A DNA stretch of 64,000 bases, from positions 683,973 through 747,972 of the forward strand of contig SSNU01000075.1 in NCBI GenBank assembly GCA_012064415.1, written 5' to 3'. Source of the DNA: Gyrodactylus bullatarudis. Lineage: Eukaryota > Platyhelminthes > Monogenea > Gyrodactylidea > Gyrodactylidae. A program made the position numbers and the translations under genes. The stretch's first letter is position 1; each line of letters opens with the position of its first letter. Below the pieces are notes generated by a model that made no database searches, had not been told where the DNA came from, and saw nothing but the letters and a program-made list of their open reading frames with translations. Positions 10,804 to 22,061 of this stretch are shown in pieces.

Positions 10804-12313
10804 CCTTTTACAGACGAAAATGATACTATTCTTAATTCAAAATAGGACAGACATAGATTCAAAATGAGACAGTAAAAAGGGGGTGTTATTTACGTACTAC
10901 AATGTTAAAATTTTAAGGTCAAATATGAAACCAAATTTGATTGGTAAAACATTAGGGGGTAATATACAATACACAGAATAGTGAACATAGATTTTGATTA
11001 CATTTTGTTTGTGTGTTTCTTTGATTTCCTATTCATTATTTATCGAGTAATGCCTAAGCATGATGAATGTATTAGAAAAAGAGTCCTAGAGCTCTATCGT
11101 GAGGATCTTAATTGGCTTGAATTTGCCAAATTATCAAATGTATCAAAATCAACAGCATATCGTTGGGTCAATAGTAATCGAGAAAACAATCTTCCAAGAG
11201 GAGGAAGAAATAACATGAAAAAAACACAAGATAAAGTTGATAATATCGTCAACTTTGTGGAAAATAATCCAAGGGTTACACTGAAAGATTGTTGTGATCA
11301 TTACCAAAGTGTTTACAATGAACCCATTTCTGTGGCAACCATTCAAAATTGGTTGGATGGGCAATGTTTCACACTAAAAAACTTACAGCATGTTCCAATG
11401 AATGTCAATTCAGAAGAGAATAAAGAAAAACGATGTGAATATTTGACAAAATACTTCGAGCATCGGGCAGAAGGAAGAATCATACTTTTCTTGGATGAGA
11501 CAAACTTTAATCTTTTTTGTTCAAGGTCAAAAGGAAGGGCAAAAGTGGGTGAAAGATGTCGTATAACGAATACAAATTCTAAAGGGAAAAATTTAAATTG
11601 TATTGGAGTTATTTCCTCACAAAGATTAATTCATTTTAAGATAAAAAGAGGCAGCTTCACCAAGGAATGCTTCCATCAGTACCTGCTTCAATTGAAAGAA
11701 GTATGCCAGAATGATGGTCTTTTTCCATGTACTTTGGTCATTGATAATGCACCATGCCACTCAGCTTGTGAGGAAGGTATTGAAGAAGAAAATTTTAAAA
11801 TACTTAGACTACCTCCCTATTCATATCTCATAAATCCTATTGAAAAAGTATGGAGCATATTCAAAAGTAAAGTTAAATCATATTTGGATACGAGAAAGGA
11901 AGAAATTCTTGAATATTCAAGAACTGGAGGAGATATCCCTAAATCTGAGTTCAATATGAGAATTTTGGAATTAGCATCAAATAATGCCATAAACCAGGTT
12001 TCCCCATACTCAATAGCAAATTGTACAAGACACATTGAAAAATATTTTCCTGTAATAATGAATAAGCAAGATTTAAATGAATGAAGAGTCCCATAATGAA
12101 ATAAAAAAGTCCTATTTTGAATTTTATTTTTTCTTAATTATAGTATGCAAAAAAAAACCCGTCGTGACACTAATTGTACATCAGCATATACTATTATATA
12201 TAAAAATCCATTCAATTACATTAGGCCTTTTGTACATAATTATATATTCCCATAATGAATTTAAATTGGTATCAAATTGTTTTAAGAATAGTATCATTTT
12301 CGTCTGTAAAAGG
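10804..12313 (+). mobile_element. complete IS630/Tc1-mariner superfamily element with 31-bp perfect TIRs
   Basis: The left end reads CCTTTTACAGACGAAAATGA then TACTATTCTTA; the right end is its exact complement (TAAGAATAGTA then TCATTTTCGTCTGTAAAAGG). Flanks are TATA on each side (10800-10803 and 12314-12317), consistent with a TA target duplication. Aligning with the uninterrupted repeat A at ~3790-3815 shows where it landed, though the site differs by a few bases. One intact transposase ORF lies inside. Perfect TIRs plus an intact ORF suggest recent, possibly current, activity. Confidence 0.88.
11050..12084 (+). CDS. IS630/Tc1-like DDE transposase, intact
   Basis: 344 aa from ATG at 11050 (MPKHDECIRKRVLELYREDL). 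The frame is open from 10981 but only a GTG is available there, so the internal ATG is preferred. The N-terminus is a helix-turn-helix (LSNVSKSTAYRWVNS) with a second winged-helix segment (VSVATIQNWL-type, read as ISVATIQNWLDG). The catalytic triad is D in LFLDETNF, D in LVIDNAPCH and E in INPIEKVW, with 32 residues between the second D and the E. That is shorter than the 34 of Tc1/mariner and is possibly a distinct DD32E lineage. No stop or frameshift. Encoded by the element at 10804-12313. Confidence 0.88.
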   Translation: MPKHDECIRKRVLELYREDLNWLEFAKLSNVSKSTAYRWVNSNRENNLPRGGRNNMKKTQDKVDNIVNFVENNPRVTLKDCCDHYQSVYNEPISVATIQNWLDGQCFTLKNLQHVPMNVNSEENKEKRCEYLTKYFEHRAEGRIILFLDETNFNLFCSRSKGRAKVGERCRITNTNSKGKNLNCIGVISSQRLIHFKIKRGSFTKECFHQYLLQLKEVCQNDGLFPCTLVIDNAPCHSACEEGIEEENFKILRLPPYSYLINPIEKVWSIFKSKVKSYLDTRKEEILEYSRTGGDIPKSEFNMRILELASNNAINQVSPYSIANCTRHIEKYFPVIMNKQDLNE

Positions 12314-12774
12314 TATAGAATTTTTTCCTTCTTATTCGTAGTTAGTTAAATAGAAAATAAAAATTTAAAATAGTTTATTTTGAGAATTAGATTGCATATC
12401 AGCGTAAAATAAAAAAATCATTATCATAATGGTAAAGTATATTTTTATGATTGAAATTTTCAAATCCGTTCAAAATTCCACTTAAAATCGTGTTGGGAGA
12501 ATTGAAAAAAGGTCTAATTGAAATATTTCGTTCTAGGTGCTAGGTAATATATCCCACAGGAACGTCTTATTTGGTAATCGATTAGCCCATGACGCTGAAT
12601 GTTACAGCTTACTAATGGATCGCACCGAAACTGGTATGAAAGAAACTCACAAAACATTTAGAAATAATCTAAGTATACATATACGCGCGTTTTGTCATCT
12701 TTTGGACTCGTCAGTATGCTACAACCTGACCTAGGACCTCTCGCATTGTAGGAATGTACATTGTTGGAAAAGGG

Positions 12775-13450
12775 ATCAATTTTTAACTTGGAGTTGATAC
12801 CGAAACCTAGATCAAAGTTGAAGGAGACAATTTCTCCAGGAAGTAGAAGAGATTCAAGGAGGTTTGCAGGGAGACCCAATGGGAGCATTATTTTGCATTT
12901 ATCTCTATTAATATAAAGCCCCATGGACTCGAGTGAATCTTTAAGAAGGCAGAAGTTTCTGTTGATTTTTAAAATATCAAGGGAGTTTTTAACCCTTGAG
13001 ACGAACTTAAGGTCGTCGGCAAATTTAAAGAGGGCACCCTTAGGAAGCTGAATATCAGCGAAACAAATATTGAAAAGAAGGGGGCCGATAGTGGAACCTT
13101 GAGGAACACCCGAATTAATGGGTTTCAAACTACTGGTAGTGTTATTGAAATTTACATATTGCAGTCGATTACATAGGAAAAAAGTTAACATATTTATAAT
13201 ATAAGAATCAACTTTAAGTTGTATAAGTTTATTCTTAATATAGGAAAATTTTAGCTTATCAAACGCTTTAGAAATATCCAAATGATGGATGACTATGTAA
13301 TAGTTAGTTTTTAGCAGGGGAAAGGAATAGTTCAAAAAGGCGAGCATATTACTTGAAGTATTTTTGCCAGGTAAGAATCCATGTTGATATGTATCTGGGA
13401 ATGGACTAGGTAGGCAATTGGAGATTTCTTTAGTAAGAATAGACCTGTCC
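12775..13450 (-). pseudogene. LINE reverse-transcriptase fragment
   Basis: The minus frame shows classic non-LTR RT blocks in order: DTYQHGFLPGKNT, HHLDISKAFDKLKFSYI, SGVPQGSTIGPLLFN, the catalytic FADDLKFV, and ESMGLYINRDKCKI. Both ends are broken: it begins at a palindrome-rich repeat (~13445) and stops where repeat A ends (~12735). Residues beyond these points in the long ORF (12658-13632) are not LINE. It is the same lineage as the fragments at 18572, 21300 and 26405. Confidence 0.8.
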
Positions 13451-14495
13451 ATTTGTACTCGATACGATATATCGATAAATATCGTATCTTGATATCTGCT
13501 CGATAAATATTGATAGCATATATCGAGTACTTTCGATAATATATCGAATAGTATCGTGTGAAAATTTGGGGTAGAAAATATTAAAATCTTAAATCTCGTC
13601 TGTTCATTATACATGGGTAACACATTTGACACTCCTCACACTCAGAGGGGGGAGGGGTTTGAACTCTCGAGTCAGCATGCATATGATATAACCAATCATA
13701 ATCGAGTTTCCCAATGACTTTGTTCCATGAAAACCCATGCTGTCATTTCACTATTCAAAATGAATAATAGAACATGGTTCTGGATTCTGCGGGTTATTAG
13801 TGGGAAACGAGGCAGGTGAGATACCATCAAGCGAAGTATTGTGCTATAGTTGTTATGATCGCAAGATCTGACTGGAAAAGGACTTTAGCTACAACTTCGA
13901 TTCGATCTCCCAGCGCTATGATTGTTTATCTATAAGAATTGAACACACATCTGCACGTTAGAAAAGTCCTTTAAAAGAAAAGCAGTGCTCTTCTATAAAA
14001 TGATGTCTTAAAAGTGTCATATTATGAATAAATTTGAGCTCTTTTATTAACAAAATGATAGAAAAAAACTATCAAATATAAACCATGAATAGATTTTACT
14101 TGTAAGTAATTTTTTCTTTTACATTTGTAATAATATTTAACTGCATAAATAAATTTAAAACTTGAGTATTAGATTGAATATCAAAGTAAAATGATGATTT
14201 TCATTCTTACTGTAGTGTCCCCAAACGTTTCAGCTTGGCCACTATGTATTCATTGATTACTAATTCAACTGTAAAGGGCCTTGTTGAAAAAAAATCATCA
14301 TCATAATATTCTATTTGCTCAAGTTATCACTAGGGCCTCAAACATATGAACTGATAAATGAATTCTTTAGCGCTAATGAAAAATGAAAATATGCCTTTTT
14401 TGGTTTTTGTAGGGCATATTTTAAGCATTTTTGAATTTTTTGTAATAATACAAGCGTTTATAATTTTTACTCGTAAGTAGTATTATTGAAAAAAA
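13445..14495. repeat. ATATCGATA-rich repeat followed by CCAAT-containing repeat
   Basis: Begins AGACCTGTCCATTTGTACTC, then ~110 bp dense in ATCGATA-like half-palindromes (CGATACGATATATCGATAAA). A G-rich patch and a segment with ATAACCAATCATAATCGAGT follow. The same order (AGACCTGTCCATT, TCGATA-rich block, ...GGGGTAGAAA...) recurs at 18147-18500, and a shorter TCGATA block lies at ~19575-19655. No gene is seen in the rest up to 14495. Confidence 0.55.
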
Positions 14496-14804
14496 TTATT
14501 TATTGAAATGTAACATGAAATTAAATTCGAAATTGTTATCTCTGAAATTTCTTCTTGAATTGACTATTTTCGGCATTACTGAAAACGACCTTTCAACATC
14601 ACAGCTTGTTGGTTGGGCATTTAATAACATAGAGTAAACATGGGGCTCTATGTTTGAGTTAGTTTTAGAGCATATTTGAGTTATATCATTTGAGTCAAGT
14701 CTTTTATTCAGATAAGCTTTCAACTGGATCGGATCACTGTCGAATTCTATTTCTCTGAAAGCCATTTGAATGTTGAATTGTCTCGATTCAAATCTATCTA
14801 TCAA
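14496..14804 (-). pseudogene. hAT transposase C-terminal dimerisation domain, remnant
   Basis: The ORF reads ...EPHVYSMLLNAQPTSCDVERSFS, then VNSRRNFRDNNFEFNFMLHFN. S/T-x-D-V-E-R-x-F-S followed by N/R-R-x-x is the hallmark of the hAT dimerisation region. The rest of the transposase is absent on this strand. A BED finger of the same kind of transposase lies just beyond on the opposite strand (15152), so the element appears rearranged. Confidence 0.75.
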
Positions 14805-15151
14805 CGGAACCAGCTTTGAATAACAACAGCTTATCTCAACTAAATCGTTACATAGAGTTTCAACTTTCCTTTATTTTCGTATTATCAGAAATTTCATGAG
14901 TTGAAGCATAAGCCGGGAATTTTTGCCATGTTAAATTTAATGCCCCCCTTTTTTCAAATTTTAAGCCCTTTTTTGCCCTAATCAAGGTTGTCACTAAGAA
15001 AGTTTTCGATACAAAATCATTGATTAAAAACAATCCCAAGGCTTAAAATTCTATTTCATCTTCGTGAAATCTCCAAGCCCTGTCTGATTCATGTAAAAAT
15101 ATCATTGGTCATTCAACCAAATTTCCCATCTATATATGTTACTCGTACTAC

Positions 15152-15766
15152 TTGGTCACACATATCATGTCGAGTCATACAATCAAGAAGAATATTTTGG
15201 CTCATCCCCAGCTTGAGTTGACAAAAATTCCAGGAACTATTTTCTGTAAACTCTGTGGCTCTGAGTTCAAAGGAACTAAGAAAGATCATATTGACCGCCA
15301 TTGTGATACGAAGAAGCACCGTAAACTTATTGAAGAAAAGTCAACTATTAGGCCAATTCAATTCACAAGGAATTTATCGAATAGAATTATCGCCGAAGGT
15401 TGTTTGAAATTTGGAATCCCATTAAATAAATTAGAAGATGCCAATAAAAATATAGATCAATAAATTTTAGGAAATTTTTCCAAAGCTGATCGTTTTTAAC
15501 TGAAACTACTTATAAGTAGCGTGTGCCATTTTGCCACAAATTTTTTCAAAAAAAGCCCTTTTTAATTGAAATTTATGCCCGATTTCGGCAGCTCTACTTA
15601 TCACTATAGATGGGGTACTTTGCTTGAAGCAACTGAGAACTACACAAGTCATTTGCCAGATATCAAACAAATTTTCCAAAATTTAACTGTCAGCAGAGAA
15701 ACAGTTATAAAGGCTATAACTGCTATTTCTAGAACGAATCTTGTTGAGGATCTATGTCAAATTTAA
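15152..15766 (+). pseudogene. hAT transposase N-terminal (BED finger) and middle fragments
   Basis: The ORF at 15152-15463 includes a C2H2-like BED finger, FCKLCGSEFKGTKKDHIDRH then CDTKKH, preceded by SSHTIKKNILAHPQLEL. A second frame at 15590-15766 reads YHYRWGTLLEATENYTSHLP, then DIKQIFQNL, like the RWGTWLEA segment in the middle of CGGBP1-type hAT transposases. The intervening catalytic part is missing or frameshifted. Pseudogene. Confidence 0.65.
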
Positions 15767-15769
15767 GAA

Positions 15770-16228
15770 AATTTTGATATTCCTTCTAATTTCCCAAGTT
15801 TGAGCCAAACCCCTTCTAATAATAATAACCAGAATTTTAAATACAAAAATTTCCAGAATTACTCATTTTTGTATTTATCTGTATCTTCATATTAATAATT
15901 TTTACTAATGAGTAGTTTGATTTTAATTATATGCCCCTAAATTAAAGTTAAGGTCATATTTCTTGAAGCCCTATTGTTTAAGCTACATCATCTGTGACCA
16001 ACTTGACTCTAACCCTATCATTACTATGATCTAATCACAACAAATTGTCGAATTCTCAAGCACATGTCATAATATTTTTTGAATATAAAAACCGTTTGAA
16101 ATCGATCATTATGCTAACATGAATGAAAATTATATATCTTTGAATTTATGAACGCAGTTTAAAACCTTTTAAAAATTATGAGATTATTATCTTTGATCAG
16201 ATAGTGAAAAGCTTCTTGTATAAGATGA
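15770..16228. other. upstream of truncated two-repeat ORF, no gene seen
   Basis: AT-rich stretch with no ORF continuing the homology of the downstream family member. The expected ~100 N-terminal residues are not found in any frame here. Confidence 0.4.
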
Positions 16229-16300
16229 GCACTAGTTATTAATGCACGGTGTAAGAATCCTAGAAACATTTGGAATGAGATCCTAGAAATAATCCGTAAT

Positions 16301-18037
16301 ATGCAAGATTACGAAGAAAAGATAAGAATTTTATTGGCGAAATTTAAATGTGAGATACTCGAAGAAATACTCGAAATACTCAAATCATTCTTAGATGCAT
16401 TTGAAAATCTAAATGGAGATTATAGCCCAAAATTTGAATTCGTTCTTGATAATCAACCAATGTACAGTACCGAGAATTTATCTAAAAATTTGCAAACATT
16501 GGAAAGTTACAAGGCTATCATGAAACACATCATTTCCAATAAGGATAAGATTAATGAACTTATCTGTGAAACAGGAAATTACAATTTCATATATAGTTCT
16601 TTACTAATACGTAGGAAAGGAACTACCTTTTTATGTAGGATATCACGCTTGGTTTTTTTTGCAATGTGGATAGTTTATTGGGCCATAATTATACTAATAC
16701 CTAAGTTAGAAATTAATCAGGAATATCTAAAGGAAGAAACATGGAAAACTGCTAAAATTATTTATATAAATAGATCAAAGAGTTATGAGGAAGCAAGAAA
16801 TTCAAAAGCTGCAAAAACCATACTGAAACATTTGGTCAAACTGATCAGACATCTAGATTTTAATTACACAGTGAAAGATCTAGATTTTAATTCCACCAGA
16901 GAATGTCCTAATCCATTGGATATATGCTTTGATTTTGAGTCTTTCGAGATGCAAAAAATAACAGTGAATTATTTAAATCAATTTTTTACTTCAATAAAGA
17001 GAGACTGGTTCTTTTACCTAAAGGACCAAACTAGTGGATTAAGACTATACGAAAAATTGTTGGAAAACATTCTAGTTTCAAAGGATATCGCGAATAAAAA
17101 TATGAACGAAAGTCTGAAACAATTGATCATATTTTCTTGTGACGATGATCTCTTTGAGAATTGCGCCGTAATACCTAATGATAGATATTTAATCTGTGCA
17201 TTTTGGGCAACTTATATGGTTATCCAAGCAAGATGTGAAAAAGGAGATAATTCATGGCATTTAGCTTATGAAGCATTGAAGAAAGGAGATAACAGACTGA
17301 AGGCTTTGATGAGCCTATCTACAAATTATACCCTTTGCTATGAGTTTGAAAAGATTTTAAGAATACTTAAAAAGTTTCTTGAAAAATTGAATTCAACAAG
17401 AGATTTGAGCTTGGTGAGGCAGTTCAAATTAAACTTTGACTGTGAGTACAGTCCACAGAACATCAAGAAAAAAATTAAAAATATCAATTTTCTAATCAAA
17501 GAATCAGAAGATCTATTACTGATTAAAGATGATTTATCTAAGATTAAAAGACTTTTCTGTCAAACTGGAAGTCATATTTTCCATATGAAATATTTCGATG
17601 GCGGAAGTTTTTCCAATTGGAAATCTGCCCTAATTTATTTCTTCATGTGGATCATCTACTGGACGATTGATGAACTGATAATTTGCGAACCTCTCGATGA
17701 TCAGAAGTTTATCACTGATGAGCTGATATCGAATGAATTCCTTGATGATCAAAAAACTATTGTCTATGAGGAGGCCGTTAAAATGTACAAGTCTCGCCAA
17801 ACAAGTCGGCCAAATGTAAAAAGTCCTACTATCGGTGAAAATATTTTAGAAGTGCTAGCTAAATTCATTTGTAAATTTGATTTTGTTTACCAAAAAAGAT
17901 GTGTTAATTTCTATGAAAATATATGCCAAAAAAATCCTCTTAATGTTTCCGAACCAGATTGTTTTCCGAGATTATTCGATGATGATACGGACGAATATGA
18001 TTTTGAATTCGATAAACTCGCATGGAGTAGAATCTAA
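16301..18037 (+). CDS. two-repeat family protein, long ORF, 5'-truncated relative to the 693-aa copy
   Basis: 578 codons from the first in-frame ATG. Homology to the 5657-7738 protein already begins at 16229 (ALVINARCKNPRNIWNEIL aligned with FLIIHMRCENPDDLWKEIL), but an in-frame TGA sits directly before it. The N-terminal ~90 residues are therefore missing and the copy may be dead or use another start. All later landmarks are kept: LICETGNYNFIY, FFAMWIVYWAIIILIPKLE, LFCQTGSHIFHMKYFDGGS, FFMWIIYWTIDELIICE, and the acidic tail DDDTDEYDFEFDKLAWSRI. A short duplication near residue 460 repeats DELI/LDDQK. Amino-acid divergence from the other copy is substantial, yet 578 codons stay open, which hints at past selection. 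Function unknown. Confidence 0.65.
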   Translation: MQDYEEKIRILLAKFKCEILEEILEILKSFLDAFENLNGDYSPKFEFVLDNQPMYSTENLSKNLQTLESYKAIMKHIISNKDKINELICETGNYNFIYSSLLIRRKGTTFLCRISRLVFFAMWIVYWAIIILIPKLEINQEYLKEETWKTAKIIYINRSKSYEEARNSKAAKTILKHLVKLIRHLDFNYTVKDLDFNSTRECPNPLDICFDFESFEMQKITVNYLNQFFTSIKRDWFFYLKDQTSGLRLYEKLLENILVSKDIANKNMNESLKQLIIFSCDDDLFENCAVIPNDRYLICAFWATYMVIQARCEKGDNSWHLAYEALKKGDNRLKALMSLSTNYTLCYEFEKILRILKKFLEKLNSTRDLSLVRQFKLNFDCEYSPQNIKKKIKNINFLIKESEDLLLIKDDLSKIKRLFCQTGSHIFHMKYFDGGSFSNWKSALIYFFMWIIYWTIDELIICEPLDDQKFITDELISNEFLDDQKTIVYEEAVKMYKSRQTSRPNVKSPTIGENILEVLAKFICKFDFVYQKRCVNFYENICQKNPLNVSEPDCFPRLFDDDTDEYDFEFDKLAWSRI

Positions 18038-18039
18038 TA

Positions 18040-18571
18040 GAATAAATATGAAGTAGTATAATTTGGACCAGTTTTCTAAAGTTTATCCATAAAGCAAAAA
18101 ATTTTTATTTTACATATCATTATTTTAACCCCGTTGCTTGCAGGTAGACCTGTCCATTCATAGTCGATACGATATGGTCTCAATAATATCGCGATCAATA
18201 TATGCACGATATATACTTGAGTATAGTATCGTCTCATGTCGATAATATATCGAATAGTATTGAGTCAAAAAAGGGGTAGAAATAAAAATAATATCTATTT
18301 CAACCCCATCAAATTCATTTCATTCATGAGTCATTCCTACGTCAAAATAACAGGCTAGGGGTGAGGGGGTTATTACTTTGAACTAGTAATCCAATACTAT
18401 TGGTCAATCAAACTCGAGTTCCCCTTTTTTCTCTATTCAACTATGGAAATCACACGTTGTTCCTTCGAAGTTCGTAGTATTGAAATTTCATAGATATATT
18501 TGTACCATTTTGGTATTTTAATTTTATTCTGTAAACTGAATATGAACAATATCAAAAAGATACCAGATGCA
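18040..18571. repeat. second copy of the ATCGATA-rich / CCAAT repeat
   Basis: From 18147 GTAGACCTGTCCATTCATAG is followed by a TCGATA-rich block, then GGGGTAGAAA and CAATACTATTGGTCAATC. This is the order seen at 13445-13800. No gene. Confidence 0.5.
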
Positions 18572-19372
18572 TTTTTTTGTTAGTCATAAATCTTATATTG
18601 AAAATAAATAAAAAATATAGGTACAACTTATAAGGAGAATCTGAATGCATAATAGTAGATAAATAAAAATACAAAATAGTTTTTATGTGATTCATTAAAA
18701 ATGTTAAATAAAAAACTCTGGATGTAGTAAAACATTGCAATATAGTAATATGAAGACTAGGGTCTGCAAGAAATTCGAAAATCATTTGGTCAATGAAGAT
18801 AGGAATAAAGCAAAGACTTAGAGTAATCAATTTTTAGCCTGTGAGACATGATCAATTTAAGATTGGTCAAGTCATCACAATCAGATAATTCATATTTTGA
18901 AAAAATTAAATTATAAAAAGATAATAAGTAATTCGGGTCATATTTAGAATTCCTCAGATAATAATAATTATTAATATTAATTATAATTATAATTATTAGA
19001 GAGAGAATAAGACTCCGAGAATATTTGACTAAAAAGGCATATCTCCGGACCCAAAGAGGGTTAAGACCTGAGACCGAGATTAATGCATTATACGAGTCCA
19101 TATGAGGGAATAGAGAATGTAAAAACCTATATTGAACTCGTTCAATGGTTAGGCATTGAGCGTTATTTAAATTAGGTAAAAGAGGAAAAATTTAGTCAAA
19201 AAGTGGAAAAACCAGTGATTTGTAAGTGATTTTAGTCTTACATCACTGGATTTAGAGAATTTCTTAATAGAATAAATAATGGTATTAATTCTAGGGAGAT
19301 TAAAAAGTGGATTTAATTTTAAGCTAGACGATATACTGAAACCTAGGTCCGAAGTTAAGGAGACAATTTCTC
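18572..19372 (-). pseudogene. LINE 3' fragment (C-terminal domain and 3' UTR)
   Basis: The minus ORF 18790-19101 (DSYNALISVSGLNP...RRYAFLVK...) matches the C-terminal part of the fragment at 26627-27268 (DSYNALISVSGLHP...RRYAFLVKK). Upstream to ~19372 the match continues in broken frames (TTAAGGAGACAATTTCTCC). Downstream AATCTTATATTGAAAATAAA resembles the 3' UTR at ~26410. Frameshifted and dead. Confidence 0.7.
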
Positions 19373-21299
19373 CAGTATTTTTTCCAATATTTTTATTTTA
19401 AAAAATTTCTAAATATCTTAATAACTCCTTTCTTATCTGTATCATATCTGCGGATTAGCGCACTTAGATTATCAGCCTATTGGAGTTTTTGTTATAAAGT
19501 TTATACTAAATATACTATTGGAAGAGTGCTGAGGGGTTGATATAATGGGGGGGGGTGATAATTCTCTACTCCAAATATCGAGACGTTATCGAATATTTTC
19601 AATAGTCAGATCGGTATATTGATGCTGCTCGATATAGTATCGATATATATGTTGTGCGCAATTTCTCAGCTTTTTAACATTGAATGAGATTTCATGACGT
19701 GTATTCGTTCAATATATGGAGTCTATTAAGATCCAGTATTCTGACTATTCATTAAATTAATTATTAATTAAAATTTAAAATTGATAGAACTTATTTTTAA
19801 ATCCACTTATACAAATTTTAAAAAATAATGATAAAAAAATTTTAATTTAAATCTTTGATCCCATTCCAATGACTTCCATTGATTTTCTCCTTTTTCACAT
19901 ATGATAGCAGTTTAAGGGAGGGGTAGAGAATATGACGTAATGTGTTAAAGTGTAGGAATGTTAGACTTATGAACTGTAATTATAGTCGATTCTAAATTCA
20001 TGAGTGATGCGATTTTGAATTCGATTTTTTTTTCAGATCTAAACTTAAAAACTAATTTTCTGCGAGTTCTATCAAGCTGGCTTAATGAAATTTCACAACC
20101 CAGTTAAAAAAGCATTGTCTATTGAATGGTGCTAATATCTTGATCAGGAAGTTAATAATAACAGAGATATTTTATTTCAATAATGCGTGATGCTAGAAAC
20201 TTAATTTTTATTTCTTGTTAAAGCCAAGAAAACTCTCTTTTCAACTATGTAAAATATAGAATCATATTTTCTTAAACGTAATCATACTGGGGGAAGAGAG
20301 TAGAAACAGAAAATGTGGATAGGGAAAAACCATGCTTCAATCTCATTGGTTGATACGATATTCCAATATCATTGGTCAATGAAATTGGGGCAGAGAGGTA
20401 TAACTAAAGGATTATTTGTTGGGTAGAGTTATCTCGAGGCGTTATCTATGCAACTCACTGTACTTTTGAATAATTTTTTTCCTTTTCATTCGTAATAATA
20501 TCTAAATGCACAATAAAATTTTAAATAGTTTATTTTGAGAATTAGATTGGATATATGCGTAAAATGTTCACAATTATGTTAGAGTTTTCAACCAAAACAT
20601 TCTAAACTTACAAAGCATATAATTTTGATATTAAAGCTAGTTAATATGAAGATGGAATTTTATGATTTTTACAAAATTCTTTTTTTTCATCAAGAAATTG
20701 AATTCGATCAAGATTTTCTCGAATCTAGATCATGAGGCCCTCTTTCACGGGACGGAGAAAAAAAATTTAGAAAAAATCAATTTTTAAGGAAAATACGGCA
20801 AATTTGAAATCTTGAAGTAGCGCCAAATTTCCATTTTTTGAACTTTGAGTTGAAAATTTTTTTTGATTTCCATGTGAGAGAGTGATCAAGAGTTTATTTT
20901 TATGATCACAATAAGACAAAAAAACCGATAATCATAATAAAAATTTTGATCAATTTGTCATTTTTCTGGGATCTTGAAATATCAAATTTCGTCGACTTTC
21001 AAGTAGGGATAATGTTCAAAAAATCGATTTTCACACGAAGATGGGTGGATTCTCAAAATCTGAATCAGCATATTTGATTTCTTTGACTAATCGTGATCCA
21101 AAATATCAACTCTTGATCCCTCTCTCACTTTTGAATAATCACTGAACATTCTTATACACAAAATCTAGTGAAAACAAATCAAGCAAAATCCCATAATATC
21201 GATTCTTTTGCAGGCAATTTCTTTGGAAGTTTTGCCTTCCGCAAGACAATTGATGTCGGTCCTGAGATCATGTTTCATTGTTGTTATGAGTGAAAAAGA
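19373..21299. other. non-coding, with CCAAT repeat and diverged interspersed repeat
   Basis: 19575-19655 has a TCGATA-rich block. 20330-20560 has TTGGTTGATACGATATTCCA, a second ATTGGTCAATG and GTTATCTCGAGGCGTTATC, resembling the 5' part of repeat A. 20640-21130 belongs to a diverged repeat that also appears in introns further right (GTGAGAGAGTGATC). No gene is seen. Confidence 0.45.
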
Positions 21300-21912
21300 A
21301 TTGTAAATTGGATTTATTAAAAAAGACATTAACCATAATTCTCTTAAACTCATTGGTTCTCTTCCAGATTGTTTCTTGATTTCTTTAGCCAATTTTTTAA
21401 ATAAATGTTTACAGAATGGAGTCATTCCTTCTGAATGGCTTAAGATCTCTATAACCCCTATTCCTAAATCGAAAAAATACTCTTCCTTCTCTGATTTGAG
21501 ACCAATCTCCTCTCTAAATATTTTTCTCACTATTATTGATAAGTTTCTTACTCAAAGTATACATGATTGTCTTCCTAATATCTTTCCTGATGACTCTCAA
21601 CATGGCTTTATTGGTGGTAAGAGCACATGCTCTAATTTATTGGAGTTCTTATCCTTCACCAAGCCCCTTAAGGATAGTGGGAAATATTTAATAATTCACT
21701 TTATTGATCTATCGAAAGCTTTTGATCGCCTGAAATTTTCTTATATTATTAATAAACTTATAGCTATGGAATTGGATAACTCTCTTATTAATACCATTAT
21801 ATTATTTCTTACTGGTAGAAGCCGATCAGTCAAATTTAATTCCCTTCACAGCTCTTACAAGAGAATTACCTCCGGTGTTCCTTTAAACCTTCTTAAAATT
21901 AATATACTTTAA
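21300..21912 (+). pseudogene. LINE reverse-transcriptase fragment, plus strand
   Basis: Open from ~21310 through the ORF 21376-21912. RT blocks are SEWLKISITPIPKSKKYSSF, LRPISSLNIFLTIIDKFL, QHGFIGGKSTCSNLLEFL, HFIDLSKAFDRLKFSYI and KRITSGVP. The frame then ends, before the catalytic FADD motif. It overlaps the region covered by the 12775-13450 fragment and extends it N-terminally. Confidence 0.8.
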
Positions 21913-22061
21913 CTTGGTTTTGCTCATTATATATCATTCGAATGGGAATTTTCTCCTCTTTTCAATGCACTAACAAAATATTTTCTAAGAGGAATAATAA
22001 CAAAGATAGAATAACTCTGTTATTTCAACTTTTTACATTAAGAGACTTATACCATTCGATA

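Larger units (their letters stand above)
10133..12665 (+). repeat. dispersed repeat A, second copy, split by a transposon
   Basis: 10133-10797 is essentially identical to 3125-3790, including the 75-codon ORF at 10370-10597. The match resumes at ~12318 and continues to ~12665 (ACTCACAAAACATTTAGAAA). The 1510-bp IS630/Tc1-like element at 10804-12313 lies in between. Near-identity of the long left part points to a recent duplication. Confidence 0.8.

Noticed and set aside
10981..11049. N-terminal extension of the IS630-like transposase
   Set aside because: It would need a GTG start; the ATG at 11050 is followed directly by the HTH and lies within the usual length.
13445..13560. ATCGATA-rich block as a CRISPR-like or satellite array
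   Set aside because: The units are irregular half-palindromes without constant spacing or unique spacers, and the block recurs as part of a longer dispersed repeat.
12658..13632. Treating the whole 324-codon ORF as one LINE protein
   Set aside because: Its last ~30 and first ~65 residues come from neighbouring repeats; only the RT part is homologous to the other fragments.
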